This document shows positions 20,292 to 30,604 of a stretch of DNA of 64,000 bases, in pieces. Location of the stretch: NCBI RefSeq assembly GCF_022539505.1, contig NC_061510.1, positions 97,914,292 through 97,978,291 on the forward strand, in the 5' to 3' direction. A program made the position numbers and the translations under genes. The notes beneath the pieces are model-generated. The model saw only the letters and a list, made by a program, of their open reading frames with translations. It was not told where the DNA came from and did no database searches. Source of the stretch: Lolium rigidum (Eukaryota; Streptophyta; Magnoliopsida; Poales; Poaceae). How positions within the stretch are numbered: position 1 is the stretch's first letter; every line of letters starts with the position of its first letter.

Positions 20292-21880
20292 TGATGCGCG
20301 TAGATGTACACGTCCGTTGGGAACCCCAAGAGGAAGGTATGATGCGCACAGTGGCAAGTTTTCCCTCAGAAAGAAACCAAGGTTGATCGAACCAGGAGGA
20401 GCCAAGAAGCACGTTGAAGGTTGATGGTCGCGAAATGTGATGCGGCGCAACACCAGGGATTCCGGCGCCAACTAGGAACCTGCACAACACAACCAAAGTA
20501 CTTTGCCCCAACGAAACAAAGTGAGGTTGTCAATCTCACCGGCTTGCTGTAACAAAGGATTAAACGTATCGAGTGGAAGATGTTTGCAAAGAAAACAATA
20601 AAACAAGTAGATTGTATGCTATAGAAAGAATAGGACCGGGGTCCACAGCTCACTAGAGGTGTCTCTCCCATAAGATAAAAGCATGTTGGGTGAACAAATT
20701 ACAGATCGGGCAATTGACAAATAGAGAAAGGCATAATAATGCATATACATGACATGGTAAATATAGTGAGATTTAATCCGGCATTACGACAAAGAACATA
20801 GACCGCCATCCAACCGCATCTATGCCTAAAAAGTCCACCTTCAGGTTATCGTCCGAACCCCTCCAAGCATTAAGTTGCAAAGCAACAGTACAATTGCATT
20901 AAGTATGGTGCGTAATGTAATCAACAACTACATCCTTAGACATAGCATCAATGTTTTATCCCTAGTGGCAACAAGACATCCACAACCTTAGAACTTTCCG
21001 TCACCGTCCCGCATTCAATGGAGGCATGAACCCACTATCGAGCATAATTACTCCCTCTTGGAGTTAAGAGTAAAAACTTGGCCAGAGCCTCTACTAATAA
21101 CGGAGAGCATGCAAGATCATAAACAACACATGAACAATAGATTGATAATCACCATAATCATAGTACTCTCTATCCATCGGATCCCGACAAACACAACATG
21201 TAGAATTACATATAGATGATCTTGATCATGTTAGGCAGCTCACAAGATCTAACAATGAAGCACAACAAGGAGAAGACGACCATCTAGCTACTGCTATGGA
21301 CCCATGGTCCAGGGGTGAACTACTCACTCATCACTCCGGAGGCGACCATGGCGGTGTAGAGTCCTCCGGGAGATGAATCCCCTCTCCGGCAGGGTGCCGG
21401 AGGCGATCTCCGTAATCCCCCGAGATGGGATTCGCGGCGGCGGCGTCTCCGTAAGGTTTTCCGTATCGTGGCTCTCTGCATCGGGGGTTTCGCGACGGGA
21501 GCTTTAAGTAGGCGGAAGGTCAACGCAGGGGGCCACACGAGGGGCCCAGGAGGTAGGTCGGCGCGGCCAGGGCTTGGGCCGCGCCGGCCACCCTTCTGGC
21601 CGCCTCGTGGCCCCACTTCGTTATCTCTTCGGTCTTCTGGAAGCTTCGTGCAAAAATAGGACCCTGGGCGAAAGTTTCGTCCAATTCCGAGAATATTTCT
21701 TTACTAGGATTTCTGAAACCAAAAACAGCGTGAAAACAACAACCGGCTCTTCGGCATCTTGTTAATAGGTTAGTTCCAGAAAATGCATAAATATGACATA
21801 TAATGTGCATAAAACATGTAGGTATCATCAATAAAGTAGCATGGAACATAAGAAATTATCGATACGTTGGAGACGTATCA
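20292..21880 (-). repeat. RLG-2 5' LTR, 1589 bp
   Basis: Copy of 13763-15351; beside the primer site, so the 5' LTR for minus-strand transcription. Confidence 0.93.
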
Positions 21881-21885
21881 GCAGC

Positions 21886-22525
21886 TCACAAGATCCAACA
21901 ATGAAGCACAATTAGGAGAAGACGACCATCTAGCTACTGCTATGGACCCATAGTCCAGGGGTGAACTACTCACTCATCACTCCGGAAGCGACCATGGCGG
22001 TGTAGAGTCCTCCGGGAGATGAATCCCCTCTCCGGCAGGGTGCCGGAGGCGATCACCTGAATCCCCCGAGATGGGATTCGCGGCGGCGGCGTCTCTGGAA
22101 GGTTTTCCGTATCGTGGCTCTCGGTACTGGGGGTTTCGCGACGGAGGCTATTTGTAGGCGGAAGGGCAGGTCAAGAGGCGGCACGAGGGGCCCACACCAT
22201 AGGTCGGCGCGGCCAGGGCCTGGGCCGCGCCGCCCTGTGGTGTCGCCACCTCGTGGCCCCACTTCGACTCTCCTTCGGTCTTCTGGAAGCTTCGTGCAAA
22301 AATAGGACCCTGGGCGTTGATTTCGTCCAATTCCGAGAATATTTCGTTACTAGGATTTCTGAAACCAAAAACAGCAGAAAACAACAACTGGCTCTTCGGC
22401 ATCTTGTTAATAGGTTAGCTCCAGAAAATGCGTAAATACGACATATAATGTGCATAAAACATGTAGGTATCATCAATAAAGTAGCATGGAACATAAGAAA
22501 TTATCGATACGTTGGAGACGTATCA
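21886..22525 (-). repeat. RLG-1 5' LTR, second part
   Basis: Continues exactly from 13762 after removal of RLG-2 and one GCAGC copy. Ends 'GAGACGTATCA', then the CACCC duplication. Confidence 0.92.
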
Positions 22526-22530
22526 CACCC

Positions 22531-23390
22531 TTTAGCTAATCTCCTAAATAGCCTAAGTTTGTGTTGCCATACATCAACTACATTGTTATTATCAACCCCT
22601 AAACTCCAAGCTCTATTTACCAACACAGCAAAATCAGGAATAGCTAACCACCATTTCTCAAGTTTAAAACCTCCTTTTTTGGAATTCTGCTCTCACCAGA
22701 ATCCCAAACAAGAGGGGTATGATCACTACCTGATCTAGATAACACTTTTGCACTAGCTAGGGGGAAGCAACTATCAAAGGAAGTAGAACAGAAGATCCTG
22801 TCAAGTTTACACATAACAGGATTCTCTTGATTATTCCCCCAAGTATAACTCCTACCAGAGACCCCTATCTCCATAAGGGCCCACATTTCTATCCAGGCAT
22901 TAAACTTATCAGCCCATTTGAAATCTATATTACCATTATTCTTATCTTCAACAAATCTAACTAGATTAAAATCACCACCTATCGAAGCACAGAGTCCTTC
23001 CCAATTAAGACAGAGTTCATGAAGTTCAGAAATAAACTCCTGTTTCCTCTCCTCATAGGCAGATCCATAGACAGTAGTAATTCTACAAATAAAATCATTC
23101 CTCCTATTTTTAACTACAACACTCACAGAGAAAGTCTTAATCTCCCAGGCTAAGACCTCTAAGAGATCAGCATTAATGCCTACTAAGATACCACCAGCAG
23201 AACCTATTGCAGGTAGTAAATTCCAAAAAAAAATTCTATTTCCTAGAAGGTTTTTCAGAAAGGAGTTACTAAACTCTCCTTTTTTAGTTTCCTGAAAGCC
23301 AATGTAATCTAAATTCAAAGGCACTAAGTTATCATTAATGAAAAGCTATCTACCAGGGGTGGAAATGCCCCTACTATTCCAAAAAGCACA
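22531..23390 (-). pseudogene. LINE-B ORF2 N-terminal half: APE-type endonuclease
   Basis: The motifs of the apurinic-like endonuclease of L1 elements appear in order on the minus strand: 'YIGFQETKKGEF' (catalytic Glu), 'ILVGINADLLEV', 'GGDFNLVR' (catalytic Asp-Asn), 'SYTWGNNQ', 'KLDRIF' and 'RSGSDHTPLVWD' (Ser-Asp-His). The endonuclease nicks target DNA to prime reverse transcription. One TAG stop lies in its N-terminal part (23346-23348). The frame then runs to the RLG-1 junction at 22531 and resumes at 7716. Confidence 0.88.
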
Positions 23391-25488
23391 TATTATGGGT
23401 AAAACTTCTTGGGGTTCTTGCCCCGAGATTTCCTAATAAATCTATCCATTCTTCAGCAAGTTCCTCTTGCTGGTCCTTATCAGACAAGGAAGCAGCTCTA
23501 GGGGAGGAACAAGCTGAGTGCATGCTATCAGATTCTAACTCTAATTTGATACCAACTACTTTGGCAACATTATCTAATTCATCAACATGTAAAACATTAA
23601 AAGGATTGTTGGACATTATACCTCTCATCCTTGGAACCTCCAGGTTGTTAATCTTCTTCATCTCCTGAGCTTTCTCCATGATGTTCTTGGATCTGTCAAT
23701 CCTGTTACTCTGTCTAACAGGTTGCACAGGCCCCCACTTAGATCTTCTCTTTGCTGGCTGCTTCTCAGTCACTTGATCAACAGATATGAAGGGAAGCTCT
23801 ACCTTTGGCATGATATCATCAGGTAGCTCCATTTCCTGATCATCATCTTCAGGAGCAGTCTCTTCAAACTGGTTGGTCAGGTTACCTTGAAGCATTTTCT
23901 CACTATACCAGAACTTCTTCACTTCCTCACTTGCAGCTGCAGAGACTGGAGTCTTGTCCCACACAAAAGCACCCTCTTGATCAACTAGTCCTCTCTGGAG
24001 AAGCTTCTGGTAAACAACAGCAGTACTTGATTCTAGAGGAGCACAATTCTCTCCAAGAGGATCATCCATCACTTGATCTTTCTGGGAATACTAGTCATTG
24101 GTAGAGGCTTGATGAATGTTCCCAAGAGAGAAAGATGGAGGTCTTGCAGTAGCACCAGATCCACTCCCATTGTCTTGTCCACTTTGATTACTCCCCTCAG
24201 CATCTCTCTTGCTCTGACCATCAAGCTCTTCTCCAAGCAGGTCATCATTCTCTTCATTGCTGGAAATAACACTTTCTAGAGTGAAACCTAGGTGGAAAAG
24301 GTTCCCATGGAACCCAAATAGTCTTCCAGGAGGTAGTTTGGAGGGATCCCTGCAGTGAACCTCTACCCTGACTTCTTGAGCATTGTTCCTAAACACACTT
24401 AGCCAATCTACTTCTAGTAACAGACCACAGACAGAAACAGCTTGATCAAGACTAGTCCACTCACACCACTTTGTTTGTACTCCAGTCACTTTGATCCAAG
24501 CTTCTTTGAGCACTTCCACAGGTTCCGGGTCATCATTCCAAGCTTCCACCTTGACCCAAATACCTTTCTTCTTAAGGCCAAATCTGGGGTAGCCAATAAC
24601 CTCTTCTACCTTGAGATGGGGTGGGAACTTCACCAGGTACACATCTGACTGCCCAAGTTCTCTGATTTGCCATGGCTAGTTAGTTTTGTATATCTGAGCA
24701 AACTCAGCATATAACTCTTCCTTAGAAACTTCACCACCTTCAATAATCACAATGCCACAATTTCTGGTGGACCCAACTGGATTGATCACTGTCTCAGGCA
24801 TCTCAATATGAAAGAAACCCAAACCTGGAGCACCACTTCCTACATACTTAGCTAGCTGGTGTGGTCTCTTCCTGACTGGGCACTCATCTACCAGATGAGA
24901 AGTGGATTTACAGATGAAACACATAGGAGTCCTCCCACAAGCAGCTTGATTGTGTCCAGGCTCTCCACAGCACATACAGATGGTCTTGGTATAACTCATC
25001 TGGAGTGCATTGGAGGAGCTAGCAGAAGGAGACTTCTGTTGGACAAACCCAATCTTCTTCTTCCCCCTAGTTGTGTTCTTTGACTTGCCCAAACCCTCTC
25101 CACCAGAAGTAGGTAGCTGCAGTTGTTGTTGCTACTGAGGCTGCTGCAGTTGCTATTGCTGCTGAGACTGCTGCTGCTGAACTGGAGGTTGCTGAGGTTG
25201 CTGTTGGAAACCAGGTTGTTGAGAAGCCAACCACTGATTAGGTTGCATACCAAAGCCAGCATTAGGAGGGTACTGCTGGTATGAACCATTGAAAGCCCAA
25301 GGAGGAGGCATGGGGCTTGGAACAAACCCAAAAGGATGCTGAGGGTAACCAAAGGCTCCAGGTTGAGGGAAATCCATGGGCATCTGCTGCTGCTGGGGTT
25401 GTATCTGCCCTGACTGCTGCTGCCATTGATCCTGGATGTTCCCACCTCCACCTCTACCTCTACCCTTGTAACCTCCTCTACCAGCCAT
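23374..25488 (-). pseudogene. LINE-B ORF1: Gly/Gln-rich, zinc-knuckle nucleic-acid-binding protein
   Basis: Starts at ATG 25488 ('MAGRGGYKGRGRGGGG', an RGG-like head). A Gln/Pro-rich stretch follows to about 25130, then two CCHC-type knuckles (24985-24880: 'CMCCGEPGHNQAAC', 'CFICKSTSHLVDEC'). A middle domain of the DUF4283-like type (24640-24300: 'YLVKFPPHLKVEEVIGYP', 'WIKVTGVQTKWCEW') and a charged C-terminal part ending at 23374 complete it. In plant L1 elements such a protein coats the RNA. Four in-frame stops, all TAG, interrupt it: 25153-25155 and 25132-25134 inside the CAG-rich stretch, then 24676-24678 and 24091-24093. Confidence 0.85.
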
Positions 25489-25862
25489 GTCTACTATAGT
25501 ATCTTCAGGACAGATCTCCACACCAAAATGACTCTCCCCGGAGATCTCCTCCGCCGCCACCCAAGAGGCCAAAAGAGGGACCCTAAAAGAGGAGGCACCC
25601 TTTTTTATAGTAGCCTTGCGGGGAGGAAGGCCTGGTGGATGCCATGGAATATGCCAAAGTTGTTGGAAAAAGTCATCCACATCACCAGAGCATTCTCCAC
25701 CACCCACCTGCTGGGTCTCACTGATCGCTGGACCCCTCCAGAGCGCCAATCTTGATGTTTTTTGATTCCTCTTCTCCATCCTTCTAGAAGCTTGAGCATA
25801 CTCCACCATAGTTCCACTCTGAGCATGGATATGTAGAGGAAGAGAAGCCTGAACCTCATCAG

Positions 25863-26171
25863 CTAGAGTTCTGGTGATGGCTGTCGAAGCTGATGGACAA
25901 TCTCCTCCAGGAATCTGGTGTGATAGCTGAACTGAATCAATCCATTTACTGACTGAATCTCTAATTTGTTGAGCCCTTGAGCACTCTGCACTGGCTGCCA
26001 GATGCTTGGTGCACTGTAGTGGGCTGCCTCCTGAGCCATCTCGAAAGCAGTTCGAGACTTCCGCGGTCTCCCTGTCTTCTTCTTCCTCGGACCGCAAGGC
26101 TTGTCCACAGCCACTGATGAAGCCTCGCAAACCACTTTCGCCTTGCAGTCCTCCCCCGATGAGCTGGACAT
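25863..26171 (-). CDS. Short ORF in the LINE-B 5' region (102 aa)
   Basis: It starts 'MSSSSGEDCKAKVVCEAS', contains a basic patch 'GPRKKKTGRPRKSRTAF', and ends before ORF1. It could be a true upstream ORF, an older N-terminal part of ORF1 lost by frameshift (an overlapping frame runs into ORF1 at 25488), or chance. The AT-hook-like 'GRPRK' is compatible with DNA or RNA binding. Low certainty. Confidence 0.35.
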   Translation of the reverse strand: MSSSSGEDCKAKVVCEASSVAVDKPCGPRKKKTGRPRKSRTAFEMAQEAAHYSAPSIWQPVQSAQGLNKLEIQSVNGLIQFSYHTRFLEEIVHQLRQPSPEL

Positions 26172-26190
26172 CTCCAGCAGCTTGATGCAT

Positions 26191-26550
26191 TATCTGCTTT
26201 TATCTTTTTATGTCTATCTGTGGACATAAAATAAGTTCTCTCGCGTCACTTGTTCGTTTGGATCAGGGGCAGTCCAACAACCCAACTCATATTATTTTCC
26301 GACAATATTTTATATTAAAAAATAATTTATATAGAGAAAAAATGAAAACTTAAATCAAAATAGAATAAACTCTAAATAACCAGGGTTCATGCCACGACCT
26401 CTTATTCCTTGCCGTGCTAGGACACCGCACCATGCATGGTCATTTCAAGACTTCCTAAACGTCTAGGATTTTCCCATGGTGGTTCCTCGTTATGTGGCGT
26501 GGAGCGTGTGGCAATGGCGTGGGTGAAAGGAAGGCACGGCCACACCCGCC
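26191..26550. other. Unassigned intergenic DNA
   Basis: A/T-rich to about 26380, then mixed composition. No coding frame, no clear terminal repeats. Part of it may still belong to the LINE-B 5' end. Confidence 0.4.
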
Positions 26551-27014
26551 TTAAGACTAGTTATAGTGGAGAGTAATATATAGTAGTCTATGTTATTACC
26601 TTCATAATGCATAGTACTACCTCCGTCCCGGTTTAATGCATAGTACTACAAACTTTAACCATTGATTTTGTCTACAAAATATAACTTTTATGTCTACAAA
26701 ATCTATATCATTAGATTTGTATGCAAAAAAGCTTTCCAATGATATAATTTTTGTCACATATATTTCATATTTTATTGACCAAAATAATGGTCAAAGCAAT
26801 TTCTTAAACTATGTGCGCGCCTGTTAAACTGAGACGAAGGGAGTAGTAACTTAAATTTAGTATCATGCATGAGTGTATTAATTAGCTTGTAGACTCATTC
26901 TATTTTAAAAAGTGTGATATTATGGTAACATAGCTAGTTACCACAACCATCTATTTCTTCATTTAATATCATGCAATGTCATTAATTTGCCTAGTTGGCA
27001 ACTCCTACTATGAG
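26551..27014. mobile_element. MITE with degenerate terminal inverted repeats, carrying a Stowaway MITE
   Basis: The left end 'TTAAGACTAGTTATAGTGG' and the reverse complement of the right end ('CCTCATAGTAGGAGTTGCC') share the core 'ATAGT.GGAGT'. The interior, rich in 'GTTACTA', 'GTAACATAG' and 'CTAGTTACCAC', is of a kind very common in grass intergenic DNA. Without the nested Stowaway it is about 230 bp. The superfamily is not certain. Confidence 0.55.
26617..26846. mobile_element. Stowaway (Tc1/Mariner) MITE, 230 bp, TSD TA
   Basis: The left end 'CTACCTCCGTCCCGGTTTAA' and the right end (reverse complement 'CTACTCCCTTCGTCTCAG') are the Stowaway TIR. TA flanks it at 26615-26616 and 26847-26848. 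Non-coding. Confidence 0.9.
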
Positions 27015-27328
27015 GGCGCATGCATTGAGATAAAATGTCGGCTTTGATCTCTAAAGGCATTGATGCTGGCGCGGAAGCCTAGCACCACCCGCATGGATTA
27101 GCGGGCAAAAGGTAAAGCAGCGCCGACATTAATCGCGACGTAGAAGTCCACAACGTCATCACCTGCCAGCATTGACGGGCAGAAGGTGAAGCGAACACAT
27201 ACGCTGCCAGGTGCTCTCGAGGCAACAGAGGAAGGACACACGTGTGGTCCATGTTGTGTCTGCAGCGACGCATTTCTGGCTTAAATTTAAGCTACAAATG
27301 GATCGTCGCGGATAGATTGGTGATGCAT
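27015..27328. other. Unassigned intergenic DNA, moderately GC-rich
   Basis: No coding frame with support. Two related 25-bp pieces ('TAGCGGGCAAAAGGTAAAGC' near 27098 and 'TGACGGGCAGAAGGTGAAGC' near 27173) suggest an old local duplication. Nothing else seen. Confidence 0.4.
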
Positions 27329-27572
27329 TAAAACGAGACGTATATTTTTATTCAAAATTCAATGACCAATCTTGTAAAAAGATTATTAACATCTACATAT
27401 TGAACCAATACTCTATGAAAATATATTATATGGTGAAACTATTCATTTGGATTTGATACTCAAGATTTTTATATTTATATCAATAAGATTGATCAAACTT
27501 GAAACTTGTAACTTGTAAGACGTTAGACTTTGACAAAAAAAAATGTACGTCTTATTTTAGGATCGGAGGTAG
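27329..27572. mobile_element. Stowaway-type MITE lacking the outer left terminus
   Basis: The right end 'CGTCTTATTTTAGGATCGG' + 'AGGTAG' followed by TA is a Stowaway terminus. The inner part of the left arm ('TAAAACGAGACGTATATTTT') matches its reverse complement, but the outer 15 or so bases are missing. A decayed copy. Confidence 0.65.
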
Positions 27573-28826
27573 TACGTATGAGTACCAACCTCTCTTTAGT
27601 TAGATCCTGCTTTTGTAAAGATTAAGATCGGAGGACGCCAATTTTTCTTAAGAGAGAATGTGTTTATTATATAGTGGTGACATGCACCGACCGTTAGGCC
27701 TTATTTGTTAGTATTAGAGTTTTTATTGGTAATAATAGTTGGGATATTTCCTACAAAGTCCAAATCCTCAGTTGCTTAATAGTTTGGTTCTAATGTATTG
27801 GACTTATTTAATCCCCACTTTTCAGCAAACCATAGTGTATTTTGTCTAATAACCAATACACTGTCTCTACCTAGTAAATTAGGGATTCAGGTTTTATGGT
27901 GATTTGAGAGGATTGGTGAAGTTAGGAGTTTTACCTCATTCGTGCAGTATTATTCCCACTAACACCACAAAAACTTCAATACCAAACAGTGCCTAAGTAA
28001 ACAATGCCGAAGTGGTGTAACCATTAGTCTGTGAGTGCATGAACTATGCATACACGATACATGCAGCATCAGTTACCACTTATCAGTGAACAGCCAGTGA
28101 AAATGTTCGTGATTCTCTCGTGCCCAACTTGCCCCGCGCATGTCTTTACGCGAGAAGATAGGCGCGCGCCACGCCACCGCTGCATCCGACGATAGAGATG
28201 CACGCCTGTGCATACATAGTCTCCTAATGCTTTCCAAGGTTATAGCCCACACACCTTCCCATCGATCCATCCATCACCGATGAAATATTAAATATATGCA
28301 GCCTAAAGTTATTTCCAGTTAACTGTCAAGCCTCGCTGCGATCAAGATCAGCATTGTCTGGTCGTGTGGCATCCATTTATCTCATCAGTGAGCCTCTTAT
28401 GTGTTTTGCTGTCACTACACCAACACAGTCGTTTCTACCAGAAGTTGTACGTTACGTACCAAGGGAATTCATGACGCGTGAGCCGCTTTGTTTACCACAC
28501 AGAACAGAACATGGTGGCAACGGCAAGCGTGTGCAGGTGCAGGTGCAGCCATGAGACATCAGATATGGACCGGAGACTAGCTAGCCAGATTTCACTGCTT
28601 TTTTAGCTGTAGCGCGGATCGACGGTACGATTTTGACAGAAGCCAGCAGATCCTGTATGGCCCAAGGATCGCGCCTGTCATGGTAATGGCACGCAGGATT
28701 CGATCGCTCGCAATCCCAGCGGGATTCTGATGGCACTTGCCTTGGATTTTCTTCCGGTCACGATGTTACTCTGTATTTCCCGGCAGCTGCTGCGGCTAGA
28801 GACTGATAGCTAGGACCGGAATTGTA
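27573..28826. other. Intergenic DNA with one probable MITE; no gene seen
   Basis: Apart from the inverted-repeat element at 27697-27993, I find no coding frame with conserved composition, no RNA gene and no tandem array. Short open frames here are not supported by codon pattern or motif. Confidence 0.45.
27697..27993. mobile_element. Inverted-repeat element (MITE), about 297 bp, superfamily uncertain
   Basis: The left arm 'GGCCTTATTTGTTAGTATTA' and the reverse complement of the right arm ('GGCACTGTTTGGTATTGAAG') form imperfect TIRs of about 30 bp. The flanks are TTA on the left and TAA on the right, close to a Tourist/Harbinger TWA site but not identical. Non-coding, A/T-rich interior. Confidence 0.55.
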
Positions 28827-29184
28827 TTTTTTTGACAAATCTAACCCTATATCTCTCGCCTGACTCTTTGGCAAACTATTTCGAACTCTGACCTCTCGAC
28901 TAGGCACCAACCACAACGGACCTGTGCAGGTTGGTGGCAAGACTGACTGTCCGGTGCTGAAGGCTGAAGCAAGGTCGGCTGCAAGCTGCATGGACCCGAA
29001 GTGACGTCGGCGCTAGCGGGGTAGCGGGTTGTTTCCTGCTCAATTTCTTCGGCGCAATTCTCAATGGGCACCGACCTTAGGGCCATATTTCAAAATAGTT
29101 TTGCCGATGGGGTTTTTTTTTTAACGGGTCCGATGGGTGGACAAGAGTTTCGATTCTACTAGGGGTTAGATTTGTCAAAAAAAA
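28827..29184. mobile_element. Inverted-repeat element, about 358 bp, unclassified
   Basis: The left arm 28827-28850 ('TTTTTTTGACAAATCTAACC') is the reverse complement of the right arm 29161-29184, over about 22 bp plus flanking T/A runs. The inside is GC-rich and lacks a plausible gene. No target duplication is evident, because both ends sit in homopolymer runs. Confidence 0.6.
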
Positions 29185-29464
29185 CATCACAATCACATCA
29201 CTCCATCTCGATCTCCTTTATTTTTCTTTTTTGCAAATTCACGGTTAAAGGGGAGAAAGTTACTACAAGCATCTCTCGTGTGTATATATGAAGTATGAAC
29301 ACGAGCATATACAAGAAGTGGATGCCATGCATGCACTGCCTTTATGAACAAAAAAAAAATCCCTGGGATCCTAGGGCAAAGTCGTCCACGTCAATCGGCT
29401 TGAAGCTATGTTCCGAAATATGTCTTTTAGGGAGCTAATTTAGCTTTGTAAAAGAGGCTTATAT
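29185..29464. other. Unassigned intergenic DNA left of CACTA-B
   Basis: A/T-rich sequence; no gene or repeat recognised. Confidence 0.4.
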
Positions 29465-29715
29465 CACTAGTAGAAAACGACCTTTCATTCGGAGCTGCCC
29501 GGAGCATTAGTTCCGGACGTGTTTGAAACCATGTCTAATGTGAGCATTATTTCCGGTTCCAACGGCTAGGACGCCGCACTGGGCATTAGACACCAACCGA
29601 GACTAAAGGGGTTACGGCCGACGCGAAAATCTTTATTCCCGGATTGTGTCGCCAACCGGGACTAAAGGTCTTTCTTTAGTCCCGGTTGGATACACAAACC
29701 AGGACTAAAATTTTC
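29465..29715 (+). repeat. CACTA-B left TIR and subterminal repeats
   Basis: TIR followed by several 'ACCGGGACTAAAGG' / 'TTTAGTCCCGGTTGG' copies, degenerate towards the tip. The counterpart on the right is 43947-44089. Confidence 0.85.
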
Positions 29716-30043
29716 TTATATATATGACTGTGTGCTTTTTCAAGCTTGTGCCTGATCCGCACTTAGCTTTGAGGGGTGTATGTTGGTTTTCTTTTCCCTT
29801 CTTATGCACAAGAGGTGCTAGATGAAATGCCTGAGAGCACGATGCCACTTGAGTTCACACAAAACAAGCATGATATGAAATGCCCGAGCCACACTTAAGC
29901 TTTCTCCTTTTTTTCCTCCTTGTTCGAGGTTATGAACTTCATCCTTTCATATGTTATTGATAAAATGCATGTGTCAATATACATCGTGTCTCTATTCATG
30001 ATTGTCTGTAATAATTTTTAATATACTTAATTATATAGTGAAA
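29716..30043. other. CACTA-B internal non-coding DNA
   Basis: Lies between the left subterminal repeats and the transposase stub. Two similar pieces ('ATGAAATGCC.GAG' at about 29822 and 29876) hint at a short duplication. No coding frame. Confidence 0.4.
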
Positions 30044-30141
30044 ATGAGCCAGCAATGGATGTACGGTGACTGACGCACTGCCGATGAATGGAAACCGGAG
30101 CTGCGTTTTTCACGGAAGCATGTAAATAGTACTAGATCCAC
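30044..30141 (+). pseudogene. Stub of the CACTA-B transposase gene (transposase-associated domain start)
   Basis: The first codons after ATG 30044 give 'MSQQWMYG', matching the start of CACTA transposase-associated domains; CACTA-C begins similarly with 'MQMNRQWMY'. A TGA follows almost at once. In the same frame after it comes 'RTADEWKPE', then coding similarity is lost and the MULE-type MITE begins. This places the transposase start upstream of the ULP1-like tail, the usual gene order, with everything between deleted. Confidence 0.55.
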
Positions 30142-30535
30142 GGGAGCGATGTTTTGGCACATGGGAGCATATGCTCCCTTTATCTTGAAATACATGTTAG
30201 ACACATTTTAAAATGTCAAAAAAATTGAAACAAAAATTTCGCACGTACATCTTCATGTGCTACGCGCTCACAAAGTCGTTTCATGAAAAATCGACATGGC
30301 ATGTGGCGTGTGTAAAAAAGACAAAATTCGGTGCTGAAACAAAGACTTGTCACAAGATAAATTTTCTCTTTTTCGCTTAGACTACAAAAAATATCATTTT
30401 TTCGTGAAACTTGACGAATACACATATGTTATGGAGATGTACATGTAAATTTTTTTGTTAAATTTTTTTAACACTTGGAAATATGTTTTTATGATAGAGG
30501 GATCATACGCACCCGGGAGCCGAATTGAGTTTCTG
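30142..30535. mobile_element. MULE-type MITE, 394 bp, 9-bp TSD
   Basis: Flanked by the 9-bp direct repeat 'TAGATCCAC' at 30133-30141 and 30536-30544, the duplication size of Mutator-like elements. The termini are imperfect inverted repeats of about 43 bp; the best block is 'GGGAGCATATGCTCCCTTTA' against 'GGGTGCGTATGATCCCTCTA'. The A/T-rich interior has no gene. Confidence 0.8.
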
Positions 30536-30604
30536 TAGATCCACGCATCTCTTTAATTCTAGTTTCAATACCATTATCATGCTTGACTATTATTCAATTG
30601 AATT

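Larger units (their letters stand above)
13763..21880 (-). mobile_element. RLG-2: Athila-like gypsy element with gag-protease only, inserted in the RLG-1 LTR
   Basis: The LTRs are 13763-15351 and 20292-21880, both 1589 bp, starting 'TGATGCGCGTAGATG' and ending 'GAGACGTATCA'. The target duplication GCAGC is at 13758-13762 and 21881-21885. The internal region (4940 bp) has leader, gag, aspartic protease and a 2.6-kb non-coding 3' part. Reverse transcriptase, RNase H and integrase are absent, so movement would need another element. Its LTRs are related to, but clearly distinct from, those of RLG-1. Confidence 0.93.
7722..22525 (-). mobile_element. RLG-1: Athila-like, non-autonomous LTR retrotransposon (contains RLG-2)
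   Basis: The two LTRs are 7722-9317 and 12807-13762 + 21886-22525, both 1596 bp once RLG-2 is removed. On + they start 'TGATGGCGTG' and end 'GAGACGTATCA'. The target duplication CACCC is at 7717-7721 and 22526-22530. The primer site (12778-12795) next to the right LTR shows the element reads on the minus strand. The internal region without RLG-2 is only 3489 bp, with one unrecognised ORF (12549-11903) and no gag, RT, RNase H or integrase. The assignment to gypsy/Athila rests on the tRNA-Asp primer site and on LTR similarity to RLG-2, which has gag-protease. Confidence 0.9.
22526..26190 (-). mobile_element. LINE-B, 5' half
   Basis: Continues LINE-B beyond RLG-1 with the endonuclease part of ORF2 (to about 23390), ORF1 (23374-25488) and a 5' region to about 26190. 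The 5' edge is approximate, because no target duplication matching the 3' flank at 4480-4502 was found. With RLG-1 removed the LINE is about 6.9 kb, close to full length. Confidence 0.8.

Noticed and set aside
4480..26260. Target-site duplication for LINE-B
   Set aside because: The 3' flank (4480-4502) has no convincing match near 26190-26300. Either the 5' end is further out or the duplication has decayed.
28354..29086. Short ORFs in the 28-29 kb gap as host exons
   Set aside because: No splice context, codon pattern or domain. Part lies inside the inverted-repeat element at 28827-29184.
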